A stretch of 64,000 nucleotides of DNA from Phoebastria nigripes. Its lineage: Eukaryota; Chordata; Aves; Procellariiformes; Diomedeidae. The DNA lies in the NCBI GenBank assembly GCA_035582835.1, contig JAYKAV010002950.1, forward strand, positions 266,514 to 330,513, in the 5' to 3' direction. The translations under genes were made by a program, and so were the position numbers. Of this stretch, positions 38,806-51,369 are shown piece by piece (the stretch's first letter is position 1; every line of letters begins with the position of its first letter). The notes beneath the pieces are model-generated. The model made no database searches and had not been told where the DNA came from. It saw only the letters and a list, made by a program, of their open reading frames with translations.

Positions 38806-40230
38806 AACCCTCACATTATATATTCATAGTCACTGTGACCATTAGGCTAATTCAAAAAACAAAGCTTTCGCTGAGATTCTGGTTTGACAACTCCTAATGA
38901 TATATTCATGCATAAGTGAATAGATAAATCAATAACTGAATCATGACTTACATTTAAGTACACATTTCTTTGCATCCTCTTTAAAACAGCAATTTTTTTC
39001 TAAAACCTTGGTATAAATATTATCTTCTTGCACTACCTTGGTTGGCAGTGTGTACTGAACCTACTGAAACTAAGTGATGTTGGCAGTATCAGGTGCATTT
39101 GCTCCCATATGTTTTTGATATTACAGAGTCCTGGGCCTGACAAATATTTGAGCTGGAGGCCATGTAGCAATTTCAGATACTATAGGCTCAAGGCATATAA
39201 CTAGGGAAAAATACTAGATCAAGGAAACAGGGTTAAAAAACTCAGTTTGAGCAATGGTGGATGAAGAAAAAGCAAACAAGGCTGAAGAGCTCTGAGGTCT
39301 AATTACGAAGGCTAATACATATAAAATTTCTGCCCCTGGCTAAACTGTGGGATCAGGGAACAGCTCCCAGCTCACAGGTCCTGCTCTGTACTTCAGCTGC
39401 ATCCCAGNTCCAGATTGGGATGAGTCTAATTTGTGCACTGTTCTCCCTGTCCTGCTCTTCTGTAGGAGGAAAACTGAAAGCCACACAACAAAAATGTAAA
39501 GCCATCGCAGAAAACTCTAGCTTTGTCCCCAGTGCTGCCAAGCTCTACCAGACATGCAACATACTGTTACTTTCTGTTCCTATATCTCTTGAGAGAGATT
39601 GCTTTATATGCAGAGAACTCCACAACTGAAGAATTTATCTGAAATTCACACAGTGGCACCCTTCCCTTTTCATGGTAGCTCTCTTTGCTGGTGCTATGGT
39701 CTTTTTCTATATTTAAAAAAACCAAACCTATGTTTTTCACAACAAATACATGCCTCTAGCTGCCCTCCTTTTCCTTTTTTTTTTGACAAATAGGTTAGCT
39801 AAAAACGTATTTGCCATTCCAAGAATGAGACTAAGGAAAGGAACGCTGTTATGTCCATTTTCACAGCCATATTGTGAGAAATGTTAACATTCCTATTCTT
39901 TGGTGTAAAGTTGTGACACCTGGCAAAAAAGCAATCTCATGTAAAGACGTACTTTTTACAGATCTGCTAAAAAGATCCAGCAAAACAAACTCAAACTTGG
40001 TCAAATTATATGCCTTTGAAAAGCATGTCTTAGAGTCTCTTTAGAGGTCCATTTTCTGAAGATTTCCACTTTAATAAGGTTTGGTGTAGCTGTAAAAAAA
40101 CTACATATGATCCGAACTATATATGCTTAATCACCACAAACTGTCTGAACTTTGAAGAATGAAATCTGGAAGAGAAAGGCTGGGACTGTCTGCAAAGACC
40201 AGCTGAAGTGGGCAAGGAGCTTGTGAAGCA

Positions 40231-40395
40231 CAGAATCATAGAATCACAGAATAGTTTGGGTTGGAAGGGACCTTTAAAGGTCACCTAGTGCAACCCCCCT
40301 GCAATGAGCAGGGACATCTTCAACCAGATCAGGCTGCTCAGAGCCCCGTCCAGCCCGACCTTGAATGTTTCCAGGGATGGGGCATCTACCACCTC
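40231..40395 (-). mobile_element. CR1 LINE 3' end, short 5'-truncated copy
   Basis: About 165 bp of minus-strand CR1. The plus strand starts with the reversed tail (CAGAATCATAGAATCACAGA), then GTTTGGGTTGGAAGGGACCT and TTTAAAGGTCACC. It continues with the end of ORF2 (complement of P-S-L-E-T-F-K-V) to the CTACCACCTC word, where similarity stops. The 3' end matches the copies at 2916 and 55824, so it is the same subfamily. It is too short to carry any function. Confidence 0.95.
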
Positions 40396-43300
40396 AGAAG
40401 AGAAAGTAGATCAGTAAATAAGGTATTCAGTTCCTGATCAAGCTCACTCCATTAACTGACAGACGGCATCAAGTTCTTGACTCCTCATACCTTACTTTGC
40501 ACAGACTCAGTGTTCCTGAAATGCATACTAAGGATTGCATCTGAGGTTTGCTGGTGAAAAAGTCTTCAATTAAAAGAAAAGTTATAGTACCTCAGTGTGG
40601 TTGAATAAGCGGACTCTATCCTGTTATGAGGAATTAACCTTTAGCAACAAAACACTCTTCCATATTATCATTATGAAATCAAAATGTAATTGCACGGAAT
40701 CATATTGTCTTCCATAAATAGTATGTTGCAACACCTAAGATTTAAGGACATAAAAGTCCTAATGAAATTAAATTCTAAGTGCTTTTTCAACACTCATCAA
40801 GGACTGAAAATGATATTGGGGTTTGAGCAATGAATTCTTGCTGTTCAGAGTCTTTGCCTAGCAAATCATACAATAATTCTTTCAAGGCTGTGTTGAACTT
40901 AAAAAGAAGCTGCAGCTCACTGAAAAATATATGTCAATTCTTAAACTTCCTGAAAAATTCCTTCTGAAAATTCTGGCATTTCTGACATGATGTAATCTGT
41001 TCACTGGCAACAATTGCACAAAGACAGACAAAATGTACCACAGGCATTTTTGTGTTATGCAAAAATAACAAACAAGGTTACTTGTTGACTCGCTATACTG
41101 AATATGAGCTTCCAGTAAGTGTTGCTAATAGGTCAGTAAAGCCTCTGTGGTATTGTGGCATCAACAAGAACTCAAGGGGTAAAATGCATGAGATAATATC
41201 AGTCTATCATGTTTTTCACACTCTTGGGTGAAAAAAGTCCTGGCCTACTCATGTCCCCAGAGCTGGAGTTATCAGCATTCTGCTTCTCACCTCCAAGGTC
41301 AGGATTAATTTCCTTTTTTCAATACTTTTACCTATGAAGAATGAACTAAATAAATGGAATCGACAGATAAAGTATTTTATGAATAAATTAGGAAGTCTTT
41401 CCCTCCTGTCATTGTCACCCCTTGAAGTGACAGATTAGCTGCTGATCTGAAATCTATCAAGTGAATTCTTGAGCTAACGCCCTCCTGCCCTCCCTGGAGA
41501 AACCCCTAGCTAAATAAAAAACAGCTATAAAAAGATCTTTCCCACAGAAAGCTAAAGATACTGAATCTTGGAGCTGCAGGTCTCACTCCACCACACAGAC
41601 TCAAATCTTAGGCATTTTCTGCTAGGAGCCGTAATACTTTTCCTTTCAGAAAAGCAGGATTTGCAAAGCCTGACAGACTCCACAGACCTCCTTATTAGCT
41701 GATGTTCACTAAGTTTTAACTAAGATCTAAATCTATGTTGTTTATTCACACCGAATGTGCCTTTGGTCTTTATTGCTAATTAATTCACTCTACAAAGTCA
41801 TCTGCCTAATGTTTAAAGTTGTTTTACAGACAGGAGGTTCAAAGTTGAGGCTGCCTCTTCATCTTCAGTGTACCTAGCTAGGTCTACATGTTGTGGCACA
41901 TATGGAATGTAGCATTGTTCATTGATCTAACACACACAAAATGTGTAGACACCAGGGAACAAATTAAGGGCAAAATCCTCCTCTCAGATCTGTTGTGCAT
42001 GGATCAGAGATAAGCAGTACAAATTAGAGCTTTTCTCAGCTGCAATGCTCAAATGTTGCTTCATGAGTTCCCCTCTAGGCTTCAAAAAGACGTTGTGCCA
42101 GTTGTGCAATAACATCCTCTTTGGGCCAGGCAAATCTCCAAGGGTGTGTGGTCTGGCCAAAAAAAGACCATTTTATCTTTCAGGTCTTCGCTCCCATTAG
42201 ACGTTTGCACATACACACTTCACTGAACATGAGATCGGATCAATACATGCAGGCCTGCTTGGGAATGAAACATGAACACTCAACAAAATAAATAAAGAAA
42301 GAAATATGTGTAGGGTCCCCAGCCTGATGANGAATTCAAATTGCCTCAGAGTGGTTTCACAGGTTTATACATAGAGCTTGTTTAATTTTCTGTTAATTCC
42401 CTGTGTTGTGTGCTTATTGTAATTTAATTAAAATAAAATATTAGTCAAGGTTGCTGTGTTTATCCTTCATCAATATATCCAGGAGAAAGCCAGTGCATGG
42501 GTTAATGATGGATTTTCACCTCCCTTTAATGTTCACGGTGGCCGTGAATTTAGATTTCCATGTGATTAAAGGGAAGGTTATACTGCATGCTGAACTACAT
42601 GTGAAGCACATCTGCTATCCGTCCAAACACTATATCATTCTTTGCTGGTCACTGAGGGAAGATTCTCGTCAGGGTATTGCTACCTGGGAGCCTACAGACA
42701 ACAACTATGTCTAGTGAGACAAATACTGTGAGATTTGTACCTACGATACGTGTAATATGTTTATTTGTGTCAGCCAGAATATTGTTTCTCATGTACAAGA
42801 GGGAGCAATCTTGTGTTTTGCCTTTGAAATAAGACACTCTGAAATAATCAAATATATTGAATTAATTTCCAGACACGGCATCAGCGATTGGTACGCTTCT
42901 AGATAGTTGTTCACGGTGTTTATGCTCTAGTAATCTGCTCCCGGGAAGAGATCCATCATTTCAGTGCTCTGAGACGTCTGGGCTCCAAGCTCTGGGAGGG
43001 ATTTGGGACTCCTGTCTTGGAAATGGGTTTGATCAATTTAGTGCCTAGGATGTGGGAATAGCGACCGCTCCAGTTTCTAAAGAAAATTCTCCAGCTCCTG
43101 TGAATATTAAGAATAGTTGAAAATCAGATTATAAATCCAAGGTCATGTACAAAGCCCAAAGCAGGCTTAGTGCCTGCTCTAAGCAAAAACCCTTTCTTCT
43201 TGCCTCATTGAATTTCCTTCATTGAAATCATTGCAACTACAGTCTGGATTCCTCCTGGTTTGTAAATGTAGTTGAAATTAATTTGGATCTTAAGACTTGT

Positions 43301-46300
43301 ATCTTTTGTATTTACAAAAAAAAAAACAAACACAGTATTTATTTTTAAAATGTCACTATTGTCCTGTATTGTCAGTAGAAGACTTTTGAATACTAAGGCT
43401 GTTGCATTTTTCCCTTTCAGCTTCCGAAAAGCTTTTTTTGCACTGGGACAAGTACATGACTAGATAATAGTTTGATACCTTTTCATGATAAAATACTCCT
43501 TAGCTGAGGACAGAAATATGCCCTTATCTACTGACATTGTTTATGAAAGAAGTACAACTATCCAGAAGGATAGTGTCTTTTGTTTTTCTAAATTGTTAAG
43601 TTGAAAAAGAGACTGTTATCCACTGATATACAAATAAATGTCCCATGTTGGCATCTTCCTGCCTAGCTATCACTCCCAAGTTCTTGAAATTACTGAGCCA
43701 AAAAATAAAGGTGGGAGGCAGAGTTTCTGTGGGTGAAGCACAGCACTTCAGATATCATCACAGAGCCTANCCACCAAATTACTGCAGATAAGAGACTTTT
43801 CTTTGCATAAAGGGCATTTACACTCCTCTCAGAATTGTATTTTTATCCCCAAAGACTGAACAATATGATTAGGAGTTCAGTATTTGGCGTACCAAAGAGA
43901 AGGAAGGAGAGATGGCCTCATTCACGTGCACTTGCTTCTAGAAATTTAGAGCGCTCTGGTTTTTTGCAAACATGCACACAGACATGGCAGAGGACTATAG
44001 ATTTGTCTTTGCCTGCAAACTACTTGGAGGGCGGTGATCTTATCTAGCCCAGACTTATTAATACGAAGCTCTTTAGCTGAAAATACGATTTGTAAATGAG
44101 TTCTGTAAAGTCAAGCCAGGTGCCAGTGTCTGAATACTCAGTCTTCTCTACCCTATTTTTACAACTGGAAACCAACAGAGATTTCTGTAATTTGATGTAC
44201 TAACATTTTCATAAAAACCAAACATTTTGAAAAGAAGGCGGCCTTAACGTTGACAAAAAAATGCCTATCTAGCCATTGTTGAAATTATAAAAACTCACCA
44301 CACCCCCTTCAGCTTGAATGCCAGTGAGTGAAAAAGACAAATTCTAGGTATTTTGACCAGTTTTTAGAGTGTGGAAAGCATTTCTAAGATGTTAGAGTTG
44401 CAAATATACATGTTTTTAAAAAGTAAAAAGAGTGGTATCAAAGGGAGATAGTCTTAATCCTGTACTCTCCAGAGTAGCCCCCTGTGTAAGGCAAGCAGGA
44501 TGTGGATTAAAGTTGACAAGGGGAATTAAATATCAATAAATGACAAACATTTGAGACTGCAAGGAAAACTAGTGTAAAAAGGGTGGCTGCAAGTCTTTCC
44601 CGGTCCCATCAGTTTCAACAGGAATAGGTCTCTGCACTCAGCCTGAGGTCCACCAGGGTCTGCCATGGCAGAAGATCTCTGCCCCTAAAGATCAGTTTTG
44701 AGGTTTGAGAACAAAGTCAGCTCCAAATTTTGTTCATCCCATTCACAGGAATAGGCTTCCAAAGACAAGAAGGATGCTGATATATGGTGATCAAGCTTTG
44801 GACCAGTGTACAGAAGGAGCATAAAAAGTGATCAACCATCAACGCTACCAAAATAGGACCCTTAGGAATTATCTAAAGGTCATAGAAAATGAATAAATAT
44901 TAATGCACTTATCATGCGGAATCTGAGAAATGTGCTGTTATGACTGAAATATTATTCAAAGACAAGTATTGTAATTAAGGTTTTTCTTTTCCCTAGGCAG
45001 TGATAAAGAAATGCTGGGTTTATCCTCAGCCTTTAGCCAGCAAGTGCTTTTTTTCCCTCTTAATTCTAATGTGAGTTCTTAATGCAATAACCCTTTCAGA
45101 TTGAATGAATAGCTAGTTAATTCTTCAAAAGTGTGGCATTCCTGTTGCTAAGCATTTAATTTCCCCCCCTCCTTTTCTCTTACTTCCAGGTGCATTCCTG
45201 GGCTACAGCGGTTGCTAGTTTGTGTAACCCCATGAAGTCAGAAGGCTTAAGAGCCCCTAGAGCTAATACAAAATGTATGAGCATGCCATATCTCGAAATT
45301 CCTGCTGTCGGAAGTGCCGGCTTGGAGGGGAGACAGGAAGCCTGAAGGGGGGAGGCAGAGAGAAGTCCCAAAGGAAGAAGATTCAGGGAGAGGCAGGGAA
45401 AGAAAAAAGACAAGGCAGTTGAAAGCATAAGGAGCACAGGGGATGGGGAAGACCAAAGACGACTGGAGCTAAGGGCTCAGCTGAGCGCAGAGGTGCTGGC
45501 TGTAGGGAGGCAAACCTTGCTGAGTGATGCTGACAGTGTTCAGAGGAGCACTCGTAGCCCAGCATCGGTATTAATCAGGTGTCCATTCCCCTTGTCTTCC
45601 AGGACATACACTTGCCTTGGAGGAGGAAGCCTGAGCCCACCAGGGAATGGTGTGAAACAACTGCAGGCATCGCTAGTTTGTGCTGTAGGGCCAGGCTGGC
45701 ACCAAAAGGCACACAAGAGTCTGTCCCTCCCCGCACCCAGCCCATGTTCAGAGGTGGCAGTCACACACATAAGACAGGCTGTAGGGCACATAGAGGAGGA
45801 GATGAGCCTTCTGACACAAAAGCATCAGCAGCATGGCTGTATCGAACTGTCCCATTTTGAACAGCAACGAGGACAGACAGGTGCTTATGGCTCTCTGCTT
45901 TAAGTCTGGGCAAAATGATGTGGCACACACTTGGGGCTTGCAAGCCTCCAGCACGAGTCTGGCCACCCCCTCAGCTGGGGGAACTCTGAGAGGCTAAATA
46001 AAATAGAGGGCTGCAGCTGGCAGGCTGTAACTTTATCTTCTATAATTTCTGCTGTTTTCTTTGGCACTAGCTTTGCCCGTCTTGTTATAATGAGGCAACT
46101 AATACTGCCTATGTATATGATGTGGGCTGCGGGAATGTTGGGGAATAGTGAAACTATCAGTTAGGCGCAGAGGCAGCTTCAAAACCACAGTGTTTTTGAA
46201 GGTTTGCAGCATTCCACTTACTGAAGTCTTAACTGAGATAAAGCTCAGAAATGTGCTGTTTTAACTCAAATCTTCCAGTGAGCAACCAGGGCAGAAACCC

Positions 46301-48263
46301 ACAAGTACATGAAAACATCCTCCATATACACATGTATGAGCAGGAGCTATCTCTGCATGGGTTGTGGCTGTCTTTTACCATGTTATTGGCAAAGCTTGAG
46401 GATCCCTGGTTTGGAAAGGAGAGAAAAAGTGAGACAAAGACTAAAATGCATTAAATTGCATGCTTCTCATGGTGGGCTCAGGCAGTAGTAGTAGAAACTC
46501 CTGTACATTCAGACAAACCCATTTGTCCTGCTCTGTTTTCTCCTGATTTCTGAGAAAGAACAGAATATTGCAGAGTGGATGGACCCCCCCCAGGTGCCCT
46601 CTTCCACGCACGATGGGTTATCTGCCATCAGCTCTGCAGAGCAATGAGAAAACTGGGGCCCATGTTGTGCTAGCAGGGCTGGCTCACAGAGTTGCTGCAG
46701 AGGAGCCAAGGGCTGTAAGGCTTTCCAGGGCCACATGGAGATGTGTGGGGCTCAGTCCCAGAGCAAAAAGATGTCTGTGTGCACAGAGTGCTCCTCATGT
46801 GGGTTGTGCTGGAGGAAAAGGATGCTGGAGGAGGATGCTCTTTATCCAGCCTGACCTGGACCATCTATAACTTTGTGGATCCTGGTCTCCTTGGTGACCC
46901 ACAGACTTGAAGGTGCCACAGGACCTGAATCCTATTCTAGATCTCGCCACAAAACAACAAAAAAGCAAGGCCTCTCTCTTGCTTCAACAGGCTTTAGTGT
47001 GGAGCTGGGCTATGTCACACTTGTGTAGAGGGGCAGAACTGTGGAAGAATATACAGCACAGTTTGCTTTGGATGGTACCACTTCTGCTGTTGCATTGCAA
47101 CAGGCCAGAAAGAGCCATTTGCTTTTATGGCAGGAGTGATGTGATGCATGTAAACAGAAAACTCTTTCCCTTTGCCATAGCACATGGATGAAACCCAAAC
47201 TCTAAAAACGATAAACACACTTTTTCATTCAAGTCTTCCTTGTCCCAGATTTGCTCAGCTGCTGTCTTTGGGATATATGATGCATGCCCTGCTACTCCCT
47301 GAGCATCTGCTATGGGCTACTAGGAGAGACAGAGAAATGGGCTAAAGGGACCTCTAGTTTGAGCCAATATGTGCTTATGAGGCAGCTCCTGCTTGCACTG
47401 TAGGCAATCCAGCATTTGTGCTGTCTGTGCAGCAAAATGAGGGCTCAATTAGAGCATGAGCTAGTATAATTCTGCTATGTCGTCGAGACTGGTATAGGTA
47501 CAAAAAGCACTGAGAGTGCAACAGCACTGGCTCTACAAAATGCAAATCAGAACATATTGTTGCCAAGGACCCTTTGTGTCTCCTCTGGCTGCTAGCAAAG
47601 CTAGTGCCCATGCCACTGTACGGCCATTGCTACCATTCCTCATACGAGCTGCGTAGCAGATGTGTGTCTGCATTTTCGCATAGACGTGTAACCTTTCCTC
47701 AAGATCCATGGATTTCTCTCTCTTGCTGGCCTCCTGATACGTGCATACCTTGGGATCATTGGTCCCTGGCTCCCTCAGGGTACGTCTGTACTGATAAAGC
47801 AGACAGGAGCAGAGCATGGCCCCCAGCCTGGCGCGTGGGTGCCCATACGGCCGGGTCGCTGGCACAGCTCCTGCTGCTGTTTTTGGTCCGGGCCAACTGG
47901 TTCTCTCACAAGCAATGCCTGGGCACAGCTAGGAGTTAGCACAGGCCAGAGATCATTGACAGTTTGAGGCTATTTTGGAGGGTAAGAAAATATAGTTATA
48001 TAGGTATGGTTTTGCCTGGCTACTCAGGGAAAGGGAAAGTGCCCTCACCTTGTTTAGTTCATCAACAAGAACATAGCCTGAGCCTGGGTCTGAAAGAACA
48101 GTCAAGTTCATGGGGAAGAAAAGGTAACTTGGCTTCTCTGAACGTTAAGACCTATTACCCTGTAATGGCAAATGCATTTTGCTTGCTCTCTAACCTTGCA
48201 TCATAGAAGACATCAGTCCAGACATTAGCATAAAAACGTATGGTTTTGATAACTATTCAGTTA

Positions 48264-48298
48264 CCAAAACACCGAGGCGGGGGGTGAGGGGGGTGAGG
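48264..48298 (+). repeat. G-rich tract upstream of LTR copy B
   Basis: Two runs of six Gs (48279-48284 and 48288-48293) within GAGG/TGAGG-type purine-rich sequence. This is local low complexity. It lacks four well-spaced G-runs, so quadruplex formation is only a weak possibility. Confidence 0.5.
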
Positions 48299-48673
48299 AA
48301 TAACCTCATGGAGTCTAGAAATGGCCACCTAGTCCACTCTCATAAATCGCAGGCAAAATCTAAGGTCCATAAACAACGTTCACATGTCCCTAGCTGTCCC
48401 AAGCCACTAAACCCTTCCAAGCAGACTACAGAATTTCAGGTCCTTTGGTACAGAAGACCAAAACCTTAAAAATCACAGTATGCCGTAGAAAGGGAGAACC
48501 TGGACACTGCCATGACTGAAGGCCTCTGAAAGAGGAGGTAGGCAGTGAAGGGAAAATGCCTGGACGATCTGAGGAAGTGCAGTTTAGTGTAAAGAAGCTG
48601 AGGCAGAGGATGGGAAACTCACAAATGTCATACACGACGAACTTAATAATGTGAAGAAGCCAAACCCTCCTTC

Positions 48674-48678
48674 TGCCT
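48674..48678. repeat. Left target-site duplication of LTR copy B (TGCCT)
   Basis: TGCCT here is repeated exactly at 49241-49245, on the far side of the LTR. Confidence 0.93.
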
Positions 48679-49240
48679 TGTCATGGTTTAACCGCAGCCA
48701 GCAACTAAGCACCACACAGCTGCTCGCTCACTCCCCCCTTGGTGGGATGGGGGAGAGAATCGGAAGGGTAAAAGTGAGAAAACTCGTGNGTTGAGATAAA
48801 GACAGTTNAATAGGGAAAGCAAAAGCCATGCACGCAAGCAAAGCAAAACAAGGAATTCATTCACTACTTCCCATCGGCAGGCAGGCGTTCAGCCATCTCC
48901 AGGAAAGCAGGGCTCCATCACGCGTGACGGTTACTTGGGAAGACAAACNCCATCACTCCAAACGTCCCCCACTTCCTTCTTCTTCCCCCAGCTTTATATA
49001 CTGAGCATGACGTCACATGGTATGGAATACCCCATTGACCAGTTGGGTTAGCTGTCCTGACTATGCTCCCTCCCAGCTTCTTGTGCACCTAGCAGAGCAT
49101 GGGAAGCTGAAAAGTCCTTGACTAGTAGACTACTTAGCAACAACCAAAAACATGAGTGTGTTATCAACATTCTTTTCATACTAAATCCAAAACACAGCAC
49201 TAGGAAGAAAATTAACTCTATCCCAGCCGAAACCGGGACA
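48679..49240 (-). mobile_element. Solo LTR of the same endogenous retrovirus family (copy B)
   Basis: A 562-bp LTR in minus orientation, starting TGTCCCGG on the minus strand and ending in CCATGACA. Perfect 5-bp target-site duplications TGCCT flank it (48674-48678 and 49241-49245). It is nearly identical in layout to copy A: same CRE, same TATA box, same U5. It differs mainly by a short deletion of about 14 bp in U3 near the 5' end of the LTR (around 49200, where copy A has ACTATACCAACTAC-type sequence). There is no internal viral sequence. Ambiguous bases are at 48789, 48808 and 48949; the one at 48808 falls in the polyadenylation signal. Confidence 0.95.
48993..49015 (-). promoter_or_regulatory. 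LTR copy B core promoter: TATA box and CRE
   Basis: TGACGTCA (49008-49015) and the TATATAAAG box (from 48993) keep the same spacing as in copy A, on the minus strand. Confidence 0.7.
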
Positions 49241-49245
49241 TGCCT
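49241..49245. repeat. Right target-site duplication of LTR copy B (TGCCT)
   Basis: Exact copy of 48674-48678, immediately outside the LTR end. Confidence 0.93.
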
Positions 49246-51369
49246 GCATAGTTGCAAAGTTATCCAGCCCTGGATAGCCCCTCTAGTCATCAAAGCCATT
49301 AGTCTGGTTTTTTCTTCATTTAGNAATTTAATTTGATGCAAGGGGGAAGTCTGGGTTTGAGACTGAACATGCAGCCCTGTAGCTCATTTTCACAGTCCCA
49401 AACAATCTTGCCTAGCTTAGAAATACTCACCTGCTTCTGAATTCTGGGTCTTTGGCCATGCTCAGAGAGCAAGAGTGGTACTTTTCAAAATTGTATAAAA
49501 ATACGCTTTAAAAGTGGTGGTGGGGATAAAGACAGAGGTAAATCAGACTTAAGGAGGTGTCAACGCAACAAACGTGTGATGGGGTCCCCTTGCAGCACAG
49601 CAGCTGGCTGCTACTGGAAGCAGCACAGACAGGACGGCTGCAGCTATGGTGTTAAGGGACCTGATCCCACAAACCTACTGCAGGCAGCACTGCTGAATCA
49701 CGGACCAGCTGCACCCTAAGAGCTTAAAGATCTGGATGTAGAGCTGATGATTACAGCCTGAAGCTGAATATAGGACTGACTGTTCAGGTAGAAAAGCAAG
49801 CAAACAAAGAATGGAAAGCCTGAGAACTGAGACTACGTGACTTCGCCTCGTTCAGCCTACCGTGATTTCAGGTGTGACATGAGCCATTTCTCGGTGGAGT
49901 GCAGCAGCGTACTAGTCTGGTAAAACAAAGCCATAAATTCCTTAAAAGAGAGAAAAAGGGGAAACATTGTTTTCCTTTGCCAGATGCAAGATGCCCGCAG
50001 CAAACGGGCCCAGAACAATGAAAGAGAAGGAAGCTAATGAGCTGCCGTTAGTTTCACTGCCCTAACACCCTATACGAAAGTTATATAGTGGGCAACTTGT
50101 TTCCACTACATCCTTACCTTGGTGGTATAGGGGTGAAATTGCTTTTGCAGCTTGGTTGCTGAATTGTACCAGTTGTAATCAAGGTCATGACACTTCTCCC
50201 AAACACCCTCACTATCGATTCTTCATTCTGTTTTGTTTTGAAAATGTTAACAGCACACACTGGCTACATATCAATATAATGAAAAACCGGGGGATGTCAG
50301 GCAAAGCTGTTTGTAGCACACAGTACTGCTGCTTTAAGAGCCGGCTGTGCAGCACAGAGAATAAGGAGTGTGCACTAGTCTAGAATGAAATGGGCTACAA
50401 ATAAATTATTAAGCTTTTCTAGGAGGCGGACGGGACATTTTCACCTAGGCTGCAATGCGTGTCATCACATACAGAAAAAGGATAAACAGGCTTGGGCCAA
50501 CTTGATGAAAATTGATAGTGACTTACATATCCCTATTCAAAACCAGTCATATCCAGATTAAGGCAGCCTCAGACAGCAATTTCCAGAATAATCCTACATA
50601 ACACTTTCCAGGCCTTCCTAATCATTAATATGTGTTGATTGGAAAAGGGTTTTAATGTGCTGATTCAGAGATTCCACGTTTGTTTGCTGAATAACTAGAG
50701 GGGAAACATTTTCAAGTTTGTCTTTTCATATTCACTTGGTCCTGTGGCCTATGAAAGGGAAAGACGTTCCTGTGGAAGATCCTTGCTGTAGAAAGTCATC
50801 CTGCAAATTTTATCTGTCTGTTTTGGTCTGATAAGATATATCTTTGCATGACAACATGATTTCATCTCAAGGCAAAATTTTCAAATCCAATAAATCCATT
50901 AGGACTTTTTGGGGAAAAAAAAAAAAGTCAGTCTCAGCCCACACTCTGAAAGTTAGTGCAGTTAACACAGGCAATCTGCCCTGTTCTTCTCACAGAGAAT
51001 TGACACTATTTTTTTTTTCCAATGAGAACAGTAAAGGAAACATCATAGCATCAGGATATGTTTCTAAATAGTGTTTCAGATGGACATTAGGCAACCAGGA
51101 GGAATTCAAACTCTCAAATTCTAAGCATATGGATTACAAATCTCTTCCAGCTCCTAACCTTGCAGCATTTGCTGTCCTGGGTCCAAAGTTCTTGTCAACC
51201 TCTATGATGCCATGATATGGGACAGCATGTTTGGAGCACACATGGCAAAAGATAATTAGTTTTAAGGTTAAATGACTGTCTTTACTTGCCATCCCAGCAT
51301 CACCTCTGAACTCCCACTCTACACCTTTGCACAGAGAAGGGGGAGCGTGGAATTCACCCTTTTGAAATT
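49246..51369. other. Unassigned non-coding stretch
   Basis: No recognisable gene or repeat. Open frames are all under about 80 codons. An A12 run lies near 50916. Confidence 0.55.

Larger units (their letters stand above)
24521..40230. other. Long unassigned AT-rich stretch (about 15.7 kb)
   Basis: No gene or recognisable mobile element. The longest open frame here is at 37526-37903 (125 codons, plus) and shows no known domain. The motif-level sites at 26089 and 38444 and a degenerate ATGT/TACA-rich tract near 38.7 kb are listed separately. Confidence 0.55.
40396..48678. other. Unassigned stretch, with GC-richer block at about 45.2-47.9 kb
   Basis: No gene recognised. From about 45180 to 47940 the sequence is visibly richer in G+C and less broken by stops than its surroundings, which is why many overlapping open frames appear on both strands. 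The longest (45493-45903, plus, 136 codons) has no recognisable domain. A pyrimidine-rich run ending in CAG at 45164-45189 resembles a splice acceptor. The five bases 48674-48678 (TGCCT) belong to the target duplication of the next LTR. Confidence 0.5.

Noticed and set aside
45493..45903. 136-codon plus-strand open frame
   Set aside because: The longest frame outside CR1, but it has no recognisable domain, competes with long frames on the other strand and lies in a GC-richer patch where chance frames are expected.
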